In this document: piece by piece, positions 54,144 to 63,748 of the stretch | How positions within the stretch are numbered: position 1 is the stretch's first letter | How the letters are laid out: each line of letters starts with the position of its first letter | Assembly (NCBI GenBank): GCA_902774035.1 | Contig: CACYHA010000009.1 | Location: 1-64,000, forward strand | DNA length: 64,000 bases | Direction of reading: 5' to 3' | Origin: Oscillospiraceae bacterium | GTDB taxonomy: Bacteria > Bacillota > Clostridia > Oscillospirales > Acutalibacteraceae | Program-made: the position numbers and the translations under genes | The notes under the pieces: generated by a model | What the model saw: only the letters and a program-made list of their open reading frames with translations | What the model was told of the DNA's origin: nothing | Database searches by the model: none

Positions 54144-54235
54144 GCCTTTTTTCGTGAAAAAATGATATTTATGCACAATTATCATGAAATATACATAAAT
54201 ATTCGTAATTTTATTCATTCTTTCAAAAATTTTAG

Positions 54236-54264
54236 TTGACAGCGCTCTTTTTTATTGCTATAAT
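54236..54264 (+). promoter_or_regulatory. Promoter of asnA
   Basis: Consensus TTGACA at 54236-54241, 17 bp, TATAAT at 54259-54264. The stretch CAGCGCTCTTTTTT in its spacer also occurs at 54090-54103, inside the leader of the divergent operon. Confidence 0.9.
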
Positions 54265-54297
54265 AGCGGTTGAATTTTGAAAACCGAGGTGTGCTTT

Positions 54298-55300
54298 ATG
54301 TCTCACTGTGTCATTCCGGAAAACTATCAATCGCACCTTTCCCTGCGGCAGACCGAGCTTGCGATCAAAAAGGTCAAGGATTTTTTTGAGCGCGACCTTG
54401 CCATTCAACTGAATCTGACCCGCGTTTCCGCGCCCCTCTTTGTCAACGCCGCCAGCGGCCTCAACGACAACCTCAACGGCGTCGAGCGCCCCGTGGGGTT
54501 CGACGTGTTCAGCGGCGAACAGTTTGAGATCGTCCACTCCCTTGCCAAATGGAAACGCTACGCGCTGAAGATGTACGGCTTCGAAGAGAACGAGGGTCTG
54601 TACACCGACATGAACGCCATCCGCCGCGACGAGGACACCGACAACATCCACTCCATCTTTGTGGATCAGTGGGACTGGGAAAAGATCATCACCCGTCAGA
54701 CGCGGAATCTTGAAACGCTCAAGCAGACGGTGCGCCTGATCTATGCCGCGCTGCGCCACACGGAGTATTACATCACGAAGGAATACAACTTCATCGGCTC
54801 CCTTTTGCCGGAGGACATCCATTTCATCACCGCCCGCGAACTGGAAGAACGCTATCCGTCGCTTTCGCGCAAGGAGCGGGAATACGCCGCGGCAAAGGAA
54901 TACGGCGCGATCTTTTTGATGGGCATCGGCGGCGCGCTGAAAGACGGCAAGCCCCATGACGGCCGCGCTCCGGACTACGACGACTGGGATCTCAACGGCG
55001 ACATCATCGTGTATTACCCGGTGCTGGACATTGCGCTGGAGTTGTCCTCCATGGGCATCCGCGTGGACGAAGCGGCGATGAAAAAGCAGCTTGCTCTTGC
55101 CGGCTGCGAGGAACGCGCCGCCCTCCCCTTCCACAAGGCCCTGCTCGCCGGAGAGCTGCCGCTGACGATCGGCGGCGGCATCGGCCAGAGCCGTATGTGC
55201 ATGTTCTTTTTGCGCAAGGCCCACATTGGCGAGGTGCAGTCCTCGTTCTGGGATCAGGAAACGGTCGACTACTGCAGAGCGCACGGAGCGCCGCTGCTGT

Positions 55301-55302
<2 letters not shown>
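54298..55302 (+). CDS. asnA: Aspartate-ammonia ligase
   Basis: 334 aa. Ammonia-dependent asparagine synthetase related to class II aminoacyl-tRNA synthetases. Family start VIPENYQSHLSLRQTELAIK, the core LTRVSAPLFVNAASGLNDNL, FDVFSGEQFEIVHSLAKWKR (split as FDVFSGEQFEIV and HSLAKWKR) and the C-terminal motif 3 GGGIGQSRMCMF. The stop codon is formed within the GGAATTC heptamer tract that follows. Confidence 0.96.
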
Positions 55303-55717
<415 letters not shown>

Positions 55718-57046
55718 TCAAACTGCTTTCCCCAGTGCCGCATGATATTTTTCCTGCCACGCCTGCACCTTTGCCGGGTCATAGACTGTTGGCAGGGCGG
55801 ATGCCACACGCCTGACATGCAGAGCGCGGCGCATCCAGAGGGCGGTCTGGGCAATCAGCTTCGGCTTTTGCAGAACGATGGCGGCCTTTTTCAAAATCTT
55901 TCCGGCGGTGAGCTTGTTCGGATTGTTCGGGTCGGTGGAGACCAGACCCATGTCCTCGTTTGTCACGGCGCCGCAGCCGAACAGCCAGTTGAGCAATTCG
56001 GTGTCGATGCCCAGCACCCAGCGCTTCACCACGTCGACAAAAGCGTATTTCGCGCCCAGCTCCGTGTAATACTTCACCTGATACGGCCAGAGGTTCGCCG
56101 CGGAAAAATCGGTCATACCCGTGCGGGAGATCAGCTCCGTCAGCCAGATCGCCGCCTTCATCGAGGCTTCGATCCCGCTGCCCATCATCGGCATGGTCAT
56201 GAACGCACTTTCGCCCAGCAGCACGCAGCCGTCGGCGACCAGCCCCGGATTCGCCGCGCGCAGGGAGATCTTCGCCGTGACCCCCTCTCGCAGAACCTCG
56301 CGGCTGCAAAAAGCGTTCGCCGCCTGAAGCTGCGCCACGGCGGACTTGCGCTCGTCCTCGCTCATGGTTCCGATCCGGCCGACAAAAACATCCACCTCGC
56401 CCCGGTCGTTGAGGTTGCACCAGCTCAAGCCCACGGAGCCCTGATGCTTGATATAGATATTGCGGTCTGGGTCGGGCGCCGCCGTTCCGGGTTCCCATTT
56501 GAAAAAGCCGCGCCACGCCGTCATCACGTCGGTCTCTCCGGGTTCGGCCCGGACGCCGAAGCGACCCGGCAGCTCGGCGCGAAACGGCGAAAACAGACCC
56601 GACGCGTCGATCACCAGGTCAAACCGCAGCGCTGTTTCACCGATCACAACGCCCGTGACCCGCTCATTTTCCACCAGCAGATGCTCCACCTGCGTTTCAA
56701 AATGAAGCTGTACGCCAGCCGCCTCGCACAGGGCGGCCAGATGGGCGTTCAGCGCCGGGCGGGAGATCGAGATCTCCTCCATGGGCTTTGCCGAAGGCAC
56801 GCGCAGGCTGTTTTTGCAGTCGGGCGAAATGAACAGCCGCTTCCCCTTGTTGGTATAGCATTCCCGCGGCGGCAAAGGCAGCGCGCAGAATTCAAAAATA
56901 TCGAAACGGATGTCGTCATACCAGGGGTGGCCGAAGCCCTCCCGCGCTGCGCGTTCAAACAGCGACACCGCGTGCCCCTGCTGCGATAGCTTGATTGCGG
57001 CGACAGCGCCGCCCTGTCCGAAACCGATCACTGCGATTTTTGCCAT
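55718..57046 (-). CDS. FAD-dependent oxidoreductase, geranylgeranyl-reductase-like
   Basis: 442 aa. N-terminal Rossmann FAD site VIGFGQGGAVAAIKL (residues 5-19), a middle VIDASGLFSPFR motif, and the second FAD contact LLGESAFMTMPMMGSGIEASM (split as LLGESAFMTMP and MMGSGIEAS), equivalent to the GD-A-G motif. The C-terminal third is helical. Substrate unknown. Stands alone between repeats and the exporter operon; RBS AAAGGAGG. Confidence 0.8.
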   Translation of the reverse strand: MAKIAVIGFGQGGAVAAIKLSQQGHAVSLFERAAREGFGHPWYDDIRFDIFEFCALPLPPRECYTNKGKRLFISPDCKNSLRVPSAKPMEEISISRPALNAHLAALCEAAGVQLHFETQVEHLLVENERVTGVVIGETALRFDLVIDASGLFSPFRAELPGRFGVRAEPGETDVMTAWRGFFKWEPGTAAPDPDRNIYIKHQGSVGLSWCNLNDRGEVDVFVGRIGTMSEDERKSAVAQLQAANAFCSREVLREGVTAKISLRAANPGLVADGCVLLGESAFMTMPMMGSGIEASMKAAIWLTELISRTGMTDFSAANLWPYQVKYYTELGAKYAFVDVVKRWVLGIDTELLNWLFGCGAVTNEDMGLVSTDPNNPNKLTAGKILKKAAIVLQKPKLIAQTALWMRRALHVRRVASALPTVYDPAKVQAWQEKYHAALGKAV

Positions 57047-57071
57047 GGGAACCCTCCTTTTGATTTGTGAA

Positions 57072-57130
57072 AGAAAACCGCGCAGAGGCTGGCCGCCCGA
57101 CAGATCGGGCTGTCACACAAGGAAGTGCGC
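57072..57130 (-). terminator. Terminator of the ABC exporter operon
   Basis: CCGCGCA paired with TGCGCGG at the base, with an inner GCCCGA/TCGGGC stem and TTTTC following on the minus strand, after the stop at 57140. Confidence 0.7.
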
Positions 57131-57139
57131 GGTGTTTTT

Positions 57140-58981
57140 TTATTGTGCAAACTGGGCCTGATAGAGCTTTGCATAGGCGCCGCCGGTCCGAAGCAGCTCC
57201 TCGTGCGTGCCTTCCTCCATGATCCGCCCGTTGTCGATCACGATGATCGCGTCGGCGTTTTTGATCGTGGAAAGCCGGTGGGCGATCACGAAATTCGTGC
57301 GCCCCTTCATCAGGTTGTTCATGGCGGCCTGGATCTGCAGCTCCGTGCGGGTATCCACCGAGCTGGTGGCCTCGTCCAGAATGAGGATGCTCGGATCGGA
57401 GATGATCGCGCGGGCGATGGTCAAAAGCTGCTTCTGCCCGGCGGAAAGGTTTGTGCCCTCATCGTCCAGCACGGTGTCATAGCCGTCGGGCAGGGTGTCG
57501 ATGAACTGATCCACCCTTGCGGCATGGACAGCGCGGCGGAAGGCTTCCTCATCCACTTCGTCCTTGCCGTAAAGAATGTTTTCGCGCACCGTACCGCGGA
57601 AAAGCCAGGTGTCCTGCAGAACCATACCGAAAATGCTGCGCAGATTCCTGCGCGAGATGTCCATGATGTCCACGCCGTCCACAAGGATGCGGCCGCTCTG
57701 CACATCATAGAAGCGCATGAGCAGGTTGACCAGCGTGGTCTTGCCCGCGCCCGTGGGGCCGACGATGGCGATGAGCTGGCCGGGCCGCACGTCCAGACTG
57801 AAGTCGCGGTACAGCGGCTTATCCGGCTCATAGGCGAAGTTGACATGCGAAAAGGTCACAGCGCCCTGCGGATCGGTGATCTCGGTTTTCACGGTATCCG
57901 CCGTCTCGTCCGGCTCGTCGATGATCTCGAACACGCGCTCCGCCGAAGCCAGCGAGGACTGCAGGTTGTTGATGATGTTGGAAAGGTCGATGATCGGCTG
58001 CATGATCAGGCGGGCATAGGTGATGAACACCGTCATGGCGCCCACGGAATAGCCCTTGTTCAGGATGAGGTAGCCGGTCACGATGCAGATCAGCACAAAG
58101 GAAATGTTATAGGAAAAGTTGACGATCGGGCCGAGCAGCCCGGAAAGAAACTGCGCCTTGCGGTTGGTCTCGTAAAGCTCCTCGTTAATAACGCGAAACT
58201 CGTCGATCGCGTTTTGCTCCCGGCCGAAGACCTTGACGATGTTGTGGTTGGTGAACATCTCCTCAATATGGCCGTTGATGTCGCCGGTGCTGCGCCAGGC
58301 GGCGCGGAAATAGCGTTTGGAGCGGCCGAGGATCGAAAAGGCGATGGCCGCGCAGACCGGCAGCGGCAGGAGCGAGGCCAGCGTCAGGGTCGGGTCGTAG
58401 GCCAGCATGATGGCAAAGACGCCGACAAAGGTCACAACGGAGGAGATGAACTGGATGAAGATCTGCTGGAAGGTGTTGTTGATGTTGTCGATATCGTTCG
58501 TCACACGGGAGAGCAGATCGCCCTTGTTGTGGCTGTCAAAGAACTTCAGCGGCAGACGGGAAAGCTTAGCGTTCAGCTTGCTGCGCAGCGCTGTGATCAT
58601 GGACTGGGTCAGCCCGGCCATGATGAAGTTCAAAAAGAACATACAGACCGAGGACAGACCGTAGATCAGAAGAATCGTGCCGAGGATCCCGAAGATCGCG
58701 CCGAAATCCATGGCGCCGGTCTGCAGCTTCAGATCCACCTGCGTGTTGACAAGGTCCATGATGTCGCCGAGGTAGCGCGGGCCGATCACGTTCAGCGCCG
58801 CCGAAACCGCCGCAAGGAGCGTAACAACGGTGATCTGCACCCGGTGACCCTTCAGCAGGGCAAGGAGCTGCAGCGCCGTCTGGCGAAAGTTTTTGACCTT
58901 TTGCTTTTCGCTCTGCTTGGTGTCGCGGTAGCCGGCGTATTTTTCTTTTTTCGGTTTTGCAGCAGTGTTCTCTGTGTTCAT
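57140..58981 (-). CDS. ABC exporter half-transporter with consensus ATPase site
   Basis: 613 aa. Six-helix type I exporter domain (about 50-340) and a C-terminal ATPase: Walker A GPTGAGKTT, signature LSAGQKQ, Walker B ILILDEATSSVD with the catalytic Glu. The start overlaps the end of the upstream half-transporter (ATGA), so the two form a heterodimer of the BmrCD/LmrCD kind, typical of multidrug or peptide export. Confidence 0.93.
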   Translation of the reverse strand: MNTENTAAKPKKEKYAGYRDTKQSEKQKVKNFRQTALQLLALLKGHRVQITVVTLLAAVSAALNVIGPRYLGDIMDLVNTQVDLKLQTGAMDFGAIFGILGTILLIYGLSSVCMFFLNFIMAGLTQSMITALRSKLNAKLSRLPLKFFDSHNKGDLLSRVTNDIDNINNTFQQIFIQFISSVVTFVGVFAIMLAYDPTLTLASLLPLPVCAAIAFSILGRSKRYFRAAWRSTGDINGHIEEMFTNHNIVKVFGREQNAIDEFRVINEELYETNRKAQFLSGLLGPIVNFSYNISFVLICIVTGYLILNKGYSVGAMTVFITYARLIMQPIIDLSNIINNLQSSLASAERVFEIIDEPDETADTVKTEITDPQGAVTFSHVNFAYEPDKPLYRDFSLDVRPGQLIAIVGPTGAGKTTLVNLLMRFYDVQSGRILVDGVDIMDISRRNLRSIFGMVLQDTWLFRGTVRENILYGKDEVDEEAFRRAVHAARVDQFIDTLPDGYDTVLDDEGTNLSAGQKQLLTIARAIISDPSILILDEATSSVDTRTELQIQAAMNNLMKGRTNFVIAHRLSTIKNADAIIVIDNGRIMEEGTHEELLRTGGAYAKLYQAQFAQ

Positions 58982-60723
58982 TGCAAAGCCTCCTGTGAAA
59001 GCTGCGACGCAACGATCTCGCGATAGACCGCGCAGGTTTGCAGCAGCTCCTCGTGTCGGCCTTCGCCGACGATCCTGCCGCCGTCGAGCACCAGGATCTT
59101 GTCTGCGTGCAGGATCGTTCCCACACGCTGCGCCACGATGATCATGGTTTTTTTCAGTTCGCGCTGCAGGGCGAGGCGCAGATTCGCCTCGGTCAAAAAG
59201 TCCAGCGCGGAAAAGCTGTCGTCAAAGATATAGACGTCGGCGTCGCGCACAAGCGCACGGGCGATGGAAAGGCGCTGCTTCTGGCCGCCGGAAAGGTTCG
59301 TCACGTTCTGGCTGACAAAGCTCTGCAGGCCGTTCGGCAGCTCGTCGATGAAGGATTTGCTCTGGGAGAGCTCCACCGCGTGCCAAAGCTGTTCTTCGGT
59401 GGCGTTTTCGTCGCCGTAGCGCAGGTTTTCTTCGATCGTTCCGCTGAACAGGTTCGCCTTTTGCATCACATAGCCGATCCGGTCGTGCAGCTCGTGCTGG
59501 GCGAGCTGTTTGACATTCACGCCGCTGAAGAGCACTTCGCCCTGTGTTGCGTCATAAAAGCGGGGTATCAGGTTGACCAGCGTGCTTTTGCCGCTGCCTG
59601 TGCCGCCGATGATGGCCGTGGTTTTGCCCGCCTCCGCAGTGAAGGTGATGTCGCTGAGGATGGGTTGGGAAGCGTCGCGGTAGCGGAAGGTCACGTGGCG
59701 GAATTCCACCTCGCCGCGCTTGCTTTCGTCCGGCGCAAGGGGCGCTTCCGGCTCCCGGATCGCCGGCTCGATGTCCAGCACTTCCTTGATGCGCTTGGCG
59801 GAAATGTTGGCGCGCGGCACGATCACGAACATCGCCGCGCCCATGGAAAGGGCAAAGACGATCATGATCATATAGATCACGAAGGCCTGCAGATCGCCCA
59901 CCGCGTTCTGGATCTTCGCCGGATCCGTCAGCGCGTCGATGCTCTTTGCGGAAACAAGAAGCAGCGCGTCCAGCGCAAGGATCGCCAGCACGATCGCCAC
60001 TGGAAGCAGGATCGCCATCAAGCGCTGCAGACGCAGCACCAGCGCCGACAGCGCGTGGTTCTGCTCTTCAAAGCGGGCGTCCTCATACGCCTCTTTGTTG
60101 AAGGCGTGGATCACACGGATACCGCCCAACTTTTCCCGCAGAAAGCGGTTGAGGGAATCCACCATCTTTTGCCGTTTGCGGAACAGGGGCAAAACCAGTT
60201 TGATCACCAGAAAGGCCAGCCCCGCGATCACCGGCAGGACGGCAAAAATGATCAGCGCCAGCCGCGCGTTCAGGAAAAAGGCCATAACGGTCCCGCCCAC
60301 CAGCATGATCGGCGCGGAGATGATCATACGCAGAGACTGCAGAATAAAGTCCTGCATCACCTTCACATCGTTGGTGCAGCGGGTGATCAGCGACGGGGTG
60401 CCGATACAGTCGATGTCGGTCTGGGAAAGGGATTCCACCTTCAAAAACAGCTCCTCGCGCAGGATCTTTCCGTAGCGCGTGGAGGTGCGGGAGGAAAAGA
60501 AGCTGTTGACGGAATGGATCACGATCACTGCCACGGAAACGCCGAGCATCACAAGCCCCATCTGCTTGATGAACGCCATGTCGGCGTTTTTGATGCCCTT
60601 GTTGATGAGCTGGCTCATCAGCACCGGCAGGATCAGCGTGGAGATCTGCGAGAGCACCACGAAAAGCATTGCCACCGCAACATCGCCTTTGATCCGTTTC
60701 AGATAGCTCAAAAGTCTGGTCAA
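58978..60723 (-). CDS. ABC exporter half-transporter with degenerate ATPase site
   Basis: 581 aa. Type I exporter membrane domain (about 10-310) and ATPase with Walker A GGTGSGKST, signature LSGGQKQ, and Walker B VYIFDDSFSALD, where Asp replaces the catalytic Glu, the expected asymmetry for a heterodimer. The TTG start at 60723 lies 9 bp after GGAGGT. Only cloverleaf element 3 and a terminator separate it from the 44-aa peptide gene. Confidence 0.93.
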   Translation of the reverse strand: MTRLLSYLKRIKGDVAVAMLFVVLSQISTLILPVLMSQLINKGIKNADMAFIKQMGLVMLGVSVAVIVIHSVNSFFSSRTSTRYGKILREELFLKVESLSQTDIDCIGTPSLITRCTNDVKVMQDFILQSLRMIISAPIMLVGGTVMAFFLNARLALIIFAVLPVIAGLAFLVIKLVLPLFRKRQKMVDSLNRFLREKLGGIRVIHAFNKEAYEDARFEEQNHALSALVLRLQRLMAILLPVAIVLAILALDALLLVSAKSIDALTDPAKIQNAVGDLQAFVIYMIMIVFALSMGAAMFVIVPRANISAKRIKEVLDIEPAIREPEAPLAPDESKRGEVEFRHVTFRYRDASQPILSDITFTAEAGKTTAIIGGTGSGKSTLVNLIPRFYDATQGEVLFSGVNVKQLAQHELHDRIGYVMQKANLFSGTIEENLRYGDENATEEQLWHAVELSQSKSFIDELPNGLQSFVSQNVTNLSGGQKQRLSIARALVRDADVYIFDDSFSALDFLTEANLRLALQRELKKTMIIVAQRVGTILHADKILVLDGGRIVGEGRHEELLQTCAVYREIVASQLSQEALQ

Positions 60724-60843
60724 ATCAAATCGACCTCCGTTGTTTCATTGTCCGGGTTTTCTGCCATAAAGAACAGCAATATATTTTACCATGGAAATGT
60801 GAATAAAGTTTAAACGGTCGAAAAGCCGCCTTTTCTTTCGGCA

Positions 60844-60990
60844 TTTCGGCCGACAGGACGCCGCGGCGGGCCAAAAGCGCTTTGCGCTTTTGCGGGGCGC
60901 AAAACCGGTGCAAGGAAACCACCGTGCGCCTGTGCGCCCCGCCCTGCGCCTGCGGCGCAGGGGCCCGCCGTGGCGCCCTGCCGGCCGAAA
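60844..60990. repeat. Cloverleaf element 3
   Basis: Long outer stem of 29 positions, 60844-60872 with 60962-60990, with only three non-Watson-Crick positions (TTTCGGCCG...CGGCGGGCC against its mate). Inside are three arms with no linkers: 60873-60891 (8 bp, TTT loop), 60892-60942 (10 bp with a further small hairpin CGGTG/CACCG) and 60943-60961 (8 bp, TGC loop). No coding potential. Confidence 0.9.
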
Positions 60991-61022
60991 GGATCCGCAC
61001 TTTTGCGCAACTCATCGGCAAC

Positions 61023-61057
61023 AAAAAAAACAAAGCCCACAAAAGCGTGAGCCTTGT
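61023..61057 (-). terminator. Terminator of the 44-aa peptide gene
   Basis: CAAGGCTCAC paired with GTGGGCTTTG (two wobble pairs), followed on the minus strand by a long T-run. Confidence 0.75.
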
Positions 61058-61105
61058 CCCCGGCAGAACAGAGCGCTTGCCCCGTTCCGTTGTTGATAAA
61101 ACTGC

Positions 61106-61240
61106 TTATTTGTTCTGGTTCACGATACCGTCGATCAGGCCCTGAACAAACGCTTTGATCATTTCACCTGCAATGGCCTCAACGATCTTGCCGACCACCT
61201 GACTGATCACTTCGCCGATCGCGTCAAACGGATTTTTCAT
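61106..61240 (-). CDS. 44-aa amphipathic helical peptide
   Basis: Too short for routine calling but well supported. Begins MKNPFDAIGEVISQ and ends LIDGIVNQNK. It has hydrophobic residues on a 3-4 period with Lys/Glu on the other face and no signal peptide or cysteines. Ribosome site GGAGGAGGAG and a perfect TTGACA-17-TAAAAT promoter upstream; terminator downstream. It resembles leaderless or membrane-active small peptides and the C-terminal helices of the two secreted proteins of this window. The ABC exporter follows about 380 bp downstream on the same strand. Function unknown. Confidence 0.75.
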   Translation of the reverse strand: MKNPFDAIGEVISQVVGKIVEAIAGEMIKAFVQGLIDGIVNQNK

Positions 61241-61273
61241 ACTGCTCCTCCTCCCCAATTTGTTGATACCATT

Positions 61274-61302
61274 ATTTTAGTCTCAGGCTGTATCTTTGTC
61301 AA
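61274..61302 (-). promoter_or_regulatory. Promoter of the 44-aa peptide gene
   Basis: Minus strand TTGACA at 61297-61302, 17 bp, TAAAAT at 61274-61279, about 34 bp before the ATG. Confidence 0.85.
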
Positions 61303-61380
61303 GGGAAAGAGTGCCCAAAAATTCATAGTTTTTTTGGCATTAATTCACAATAAATTTACAAACGATCGGCGTCAAACGGT

Positions 61381-62331
61381 TCAGCGCACGTATTTTTCGA
61401 TCATCTCGTCCAGTTTGGCCTCATAAGAGACAGGATCCGTGACGATCGAACCGGCGTGCTGTGCGCCTTCCACCAGCAGCAGCTCCTTGTGCTCGCTGCC
61501 GCAGGCGGCGTAGACCTCATAGACCATGTCGCAGGGCACGAAGCCGTCATCGGTACCGTGCACGAACAGCATGGGCACCTTGGCTTTTTTCACCGCAGCG
61601 ACCGCATCCGTGTCGGTCTTGAAATCATAACCGGCCATACGCTTGTTGACCGCGTTGACCAGCGGCAGCAACGGCCACTCCGGGATCTTCAGTCCCTGCA
61701 GCTTGGCCTGGAACTCATCCCACGCGCTGGTAAAGCCGCAGTCGGCGATGATGAGCTTCACGTTTTCCGGCAGGTTTTCGGCGCCGCTCATCAGCATGAC
61801 CGTTGCGCTGCCCATGGAAACGCCGTGGACGATAATGGAAATGTCGCTGCCGAAGGTCTCGTTCAGGTACTCCAGCCACCGGATGCTGTCCTGGGCTTCA
61901 TAGTAGCCGAAGCCGATGTAGGTGCCTTCGCTTTCCCCGGAGGCGCGGTGATCGACCAGAAGCACATTACAGCCGCGATTCAGATAATACTGCACAAAGC
62001 CGCAGAATTCGCGTTTGCCGTTGCAGCGGTAACCGTGAGAACAGAAAACATAGATCTTCGACGGTTCGGCCGGGCGCATCAGATAGCCGGCCAGCTTCTG
62101 GCCGTCCTTGTTGGTCAGCGTCAAGCGCTCATAGCCGTAATCTTCAAGCCATGCGGTCAAATCATCGGCCATGACCCGGGTCTCGGACATATCCGTGCCG
62201 GAAAAGAAGGTCTTGAGCGTCTCCGGCAGTTCGAACTTGCGGTGTACCAAAAGGTCATCCACCAGCAGGCCCGCGCCGCAGACTGCCGCAGCGCCGAAGG
62301 CGCCGAGCTTCAAAAGGGAGGAAATTTTCAT
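61381..62331 (-). CDS. Membrane-anchored alpha/beta hydrolase
   Basis: 316 aa. An N-terminal hydrophobic anchor (residues 5-27) and a serine-hydrolase domain: oxyanion region FCSHGYRCNGK, nucleophile HGVSMGSATV, Asp in VHGTDDGFVP and His in GAQHAGS. Close in layout to the BAAT/YqkD-type hydrolases of Firmicutes. Substrate unknown. Starts 27 bp after the uracil permease gene, probably co-transcribed. Confidence 0.88.
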   Translation of the reverse strand: MKISSLLKLGAFGAAAVCGAGLLVDDLLVHRKFELPETLKTFFSGTDMSETRVMADDLTAWLEDYGYERLTLTNKDGQKLAGYLMRPAEPSKIYVFCSHGYRCNGKREFCGFVQYYLNRGCNVLLVDHRASGESEGTYIGFGYYEAQDSIRWLEYLNETFGSDISIIVHGVSMGSATVMLMSGAENLPENVKLIIADCGFTSAWDEFQAKLQGLKIPEWPLLPLVNAVNKRMAGYDFKTDTDAVAAVKKAKVPMLFVHGTDDGFVPCDMVYEVYAACGSEHKELLLVEGAQHAGSIVTDPVSYEAKLDEMIEKYVR

Positions 62332-62358
62332 GATATGATTCGCTCCTTGTCGGATCCG

Positions 62359-63708
62359 TTACGCAGCCGTGACGTTTTCGTCCTGCTTGCGGGAAAGGAT
62401 CAGATTGGTGATGATGCCGAGGATCAGCGCGCAGGCGATCTCGGTCAGGGTGACGGAAAAGATCTTCAGCGTCATGCCGCCGATGCCGGCGATCAGGATC
62501 ACGGAGACCACGAAGAGGTTTTTGTTTTCGCCGAGGTCGACCTTCTGGATCATTTTCAGACCGCTGACCGCGATGAAGCCGTACAGTGTGACACAAACGC
62601 CGCCCATCACAACGGAAGGAATGGTTGCAAGGAAGGTCACGAAGGGGCCGAAGAAGGAGACCACAATGGCGAGGATGGCAGTGGCGAGGATGGTAACCAC
62701 GGAAGCGTTGCCGGTGATCGCCACGCAGCCGACGGATTCGCCGTAAGTGGTGTTCGGGCAGCCGCCGAAGAACGCGCCGACCATGGAACCGACGCCGTCA
62801 CCCAGCAGGGTACGATGCAGGCCGGGTTCTTCCAGCAGGTCGTGGTCGATGATGGTGGAAAGGTTTTTGTGGTCGGCAATGTGCTCTGCGAACACGACGA
62901 AGGCGACCGGGACATAGGCCACGGCAATGGTGGCGATGTAGTTGCCGTTGATGGCGGACAGGCCCTTCGCAGCGTTCAGGAAGGTGAAGTCCGGCACCCA
63001 CTGGATATGCTGGAACAGGGAGAAGTCGATGATCATCAGATTTTCGTTGCCGGTCTTGATGCCGATCACGGTGAAGATGGCGGCAACCGCGTAGCCCGCG
63101 ACGATACCGATGATGAAGGGGATGAGCTTTGCCATCTTCTTGCCGAAGACGGAGCAGATCATCACGGTGAACAGGGTGACCAGCGCACAGATGAAGCCGA
63201 CCCAGCCGTGGGCGCTCATCACATAAGCGCTGCCGTCATTCTCCGCAAAGTGCAGCGCGTCGCCGATGGCGTTGCCCGCAAGGGAAAGTCCGATGATGGC
63301 GACCGTGGGGCCGATGACGACCGCGGGCATGAGCTTGTTGATCCACGCAACGCCCGCAAATTTCACGATGATCGCGATCACAACATAGACCAGACCGGCG
63401 AAGATCGCGCCGAGGATGATACCGGCGTAACCGGCTTCCGTGGAGACCGCGCCAGCAAAGGCGGCGAACATGGAGCCGAGGAAGGCAAAGGACGAACCGA
63501 GGAACACGGGGCTTCTGAACTTGGTGAACAGCAGGTAGATGATGGTGCCGACGCCGGCGCCGAAGAGGGCCGCAGACTGGCTCATGCCGTTGCCGACAAT
63601 GGCGGGGACGGCGATCGTTGCGGCGAGGATGGCGAGCAGTTGCTGGAACGCGAACACAAGCAACTGGCCGAATTTGGGTTTGTCTTTGATTCCATACACG
63701 AGTTTCAT
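62359..63708 (-). CDS. uraA: Uracil permease, NCS2 family
   Basis: 449 aa, about 14 membrane spans. Family motifs: QQLLAILAATIAVPAIVG at the N-terminus, VVIGPTVAIIGLSLAGNAIG, VAFVVFAEHIADHKNLS with the conserved Glu, and GGCPNTTYGES. The NT-TYGE motif and the adjacent pyrR favour uracil over xanthine. The ATG at 63708 follows AGGAGG. Confidence 0.93.
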   Translation of the reverse strand: MKLVYGIKDKPKFGQLLVFAFQQLLAILAATIAVPAIVGNGMSQSAALFGAGVGTIIYLLFTKFRSPVFLGSSFAFLGSMFAAFAGAVSTEAGYAGIILGAIFAGLVYVVIAIIVKFAGVAWINKLMPAVVIGPTVAIIGLSLAGNAIGDALHFAENDGSAYVMSAHGWVGFICALVTLFTVMICSVFGKKMAKLIPFIIGIVAGYAVAAIFTVIGIKTGNENLMIIDFSLFQHIQWVPDFTFLNAAKGLSAINGNYIATIAVAYVPVAFVVFAEHIADHKNLSTIIDHDLLEEPGLHRTLLGDGVGSMVGAFFGGCPNTTYGESVGCVAITGNASVVTILATAILAIVVSFFGPFVTFLATIPSVVMGGVCVTLYGFIAVSGLKMIQKVDLGENKNLFVVSVILIAGIGGMTLKIFSVTLTEIACALILGIITNLILSRKQDENVTAA

Positions 63709-63748
63709 TTTTTGACCTCCTGTTATTTCAATGCGCAATGCGCAAAAT

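Noticed and set aside
54060..54235. ArgR operators upstream of the amino-acid importer
   Set aside because: AT-rich stretches such as TGTGCATAAATATCA approach the ARG-box consensus, but half-site spacing is off by one. Not safe to call.
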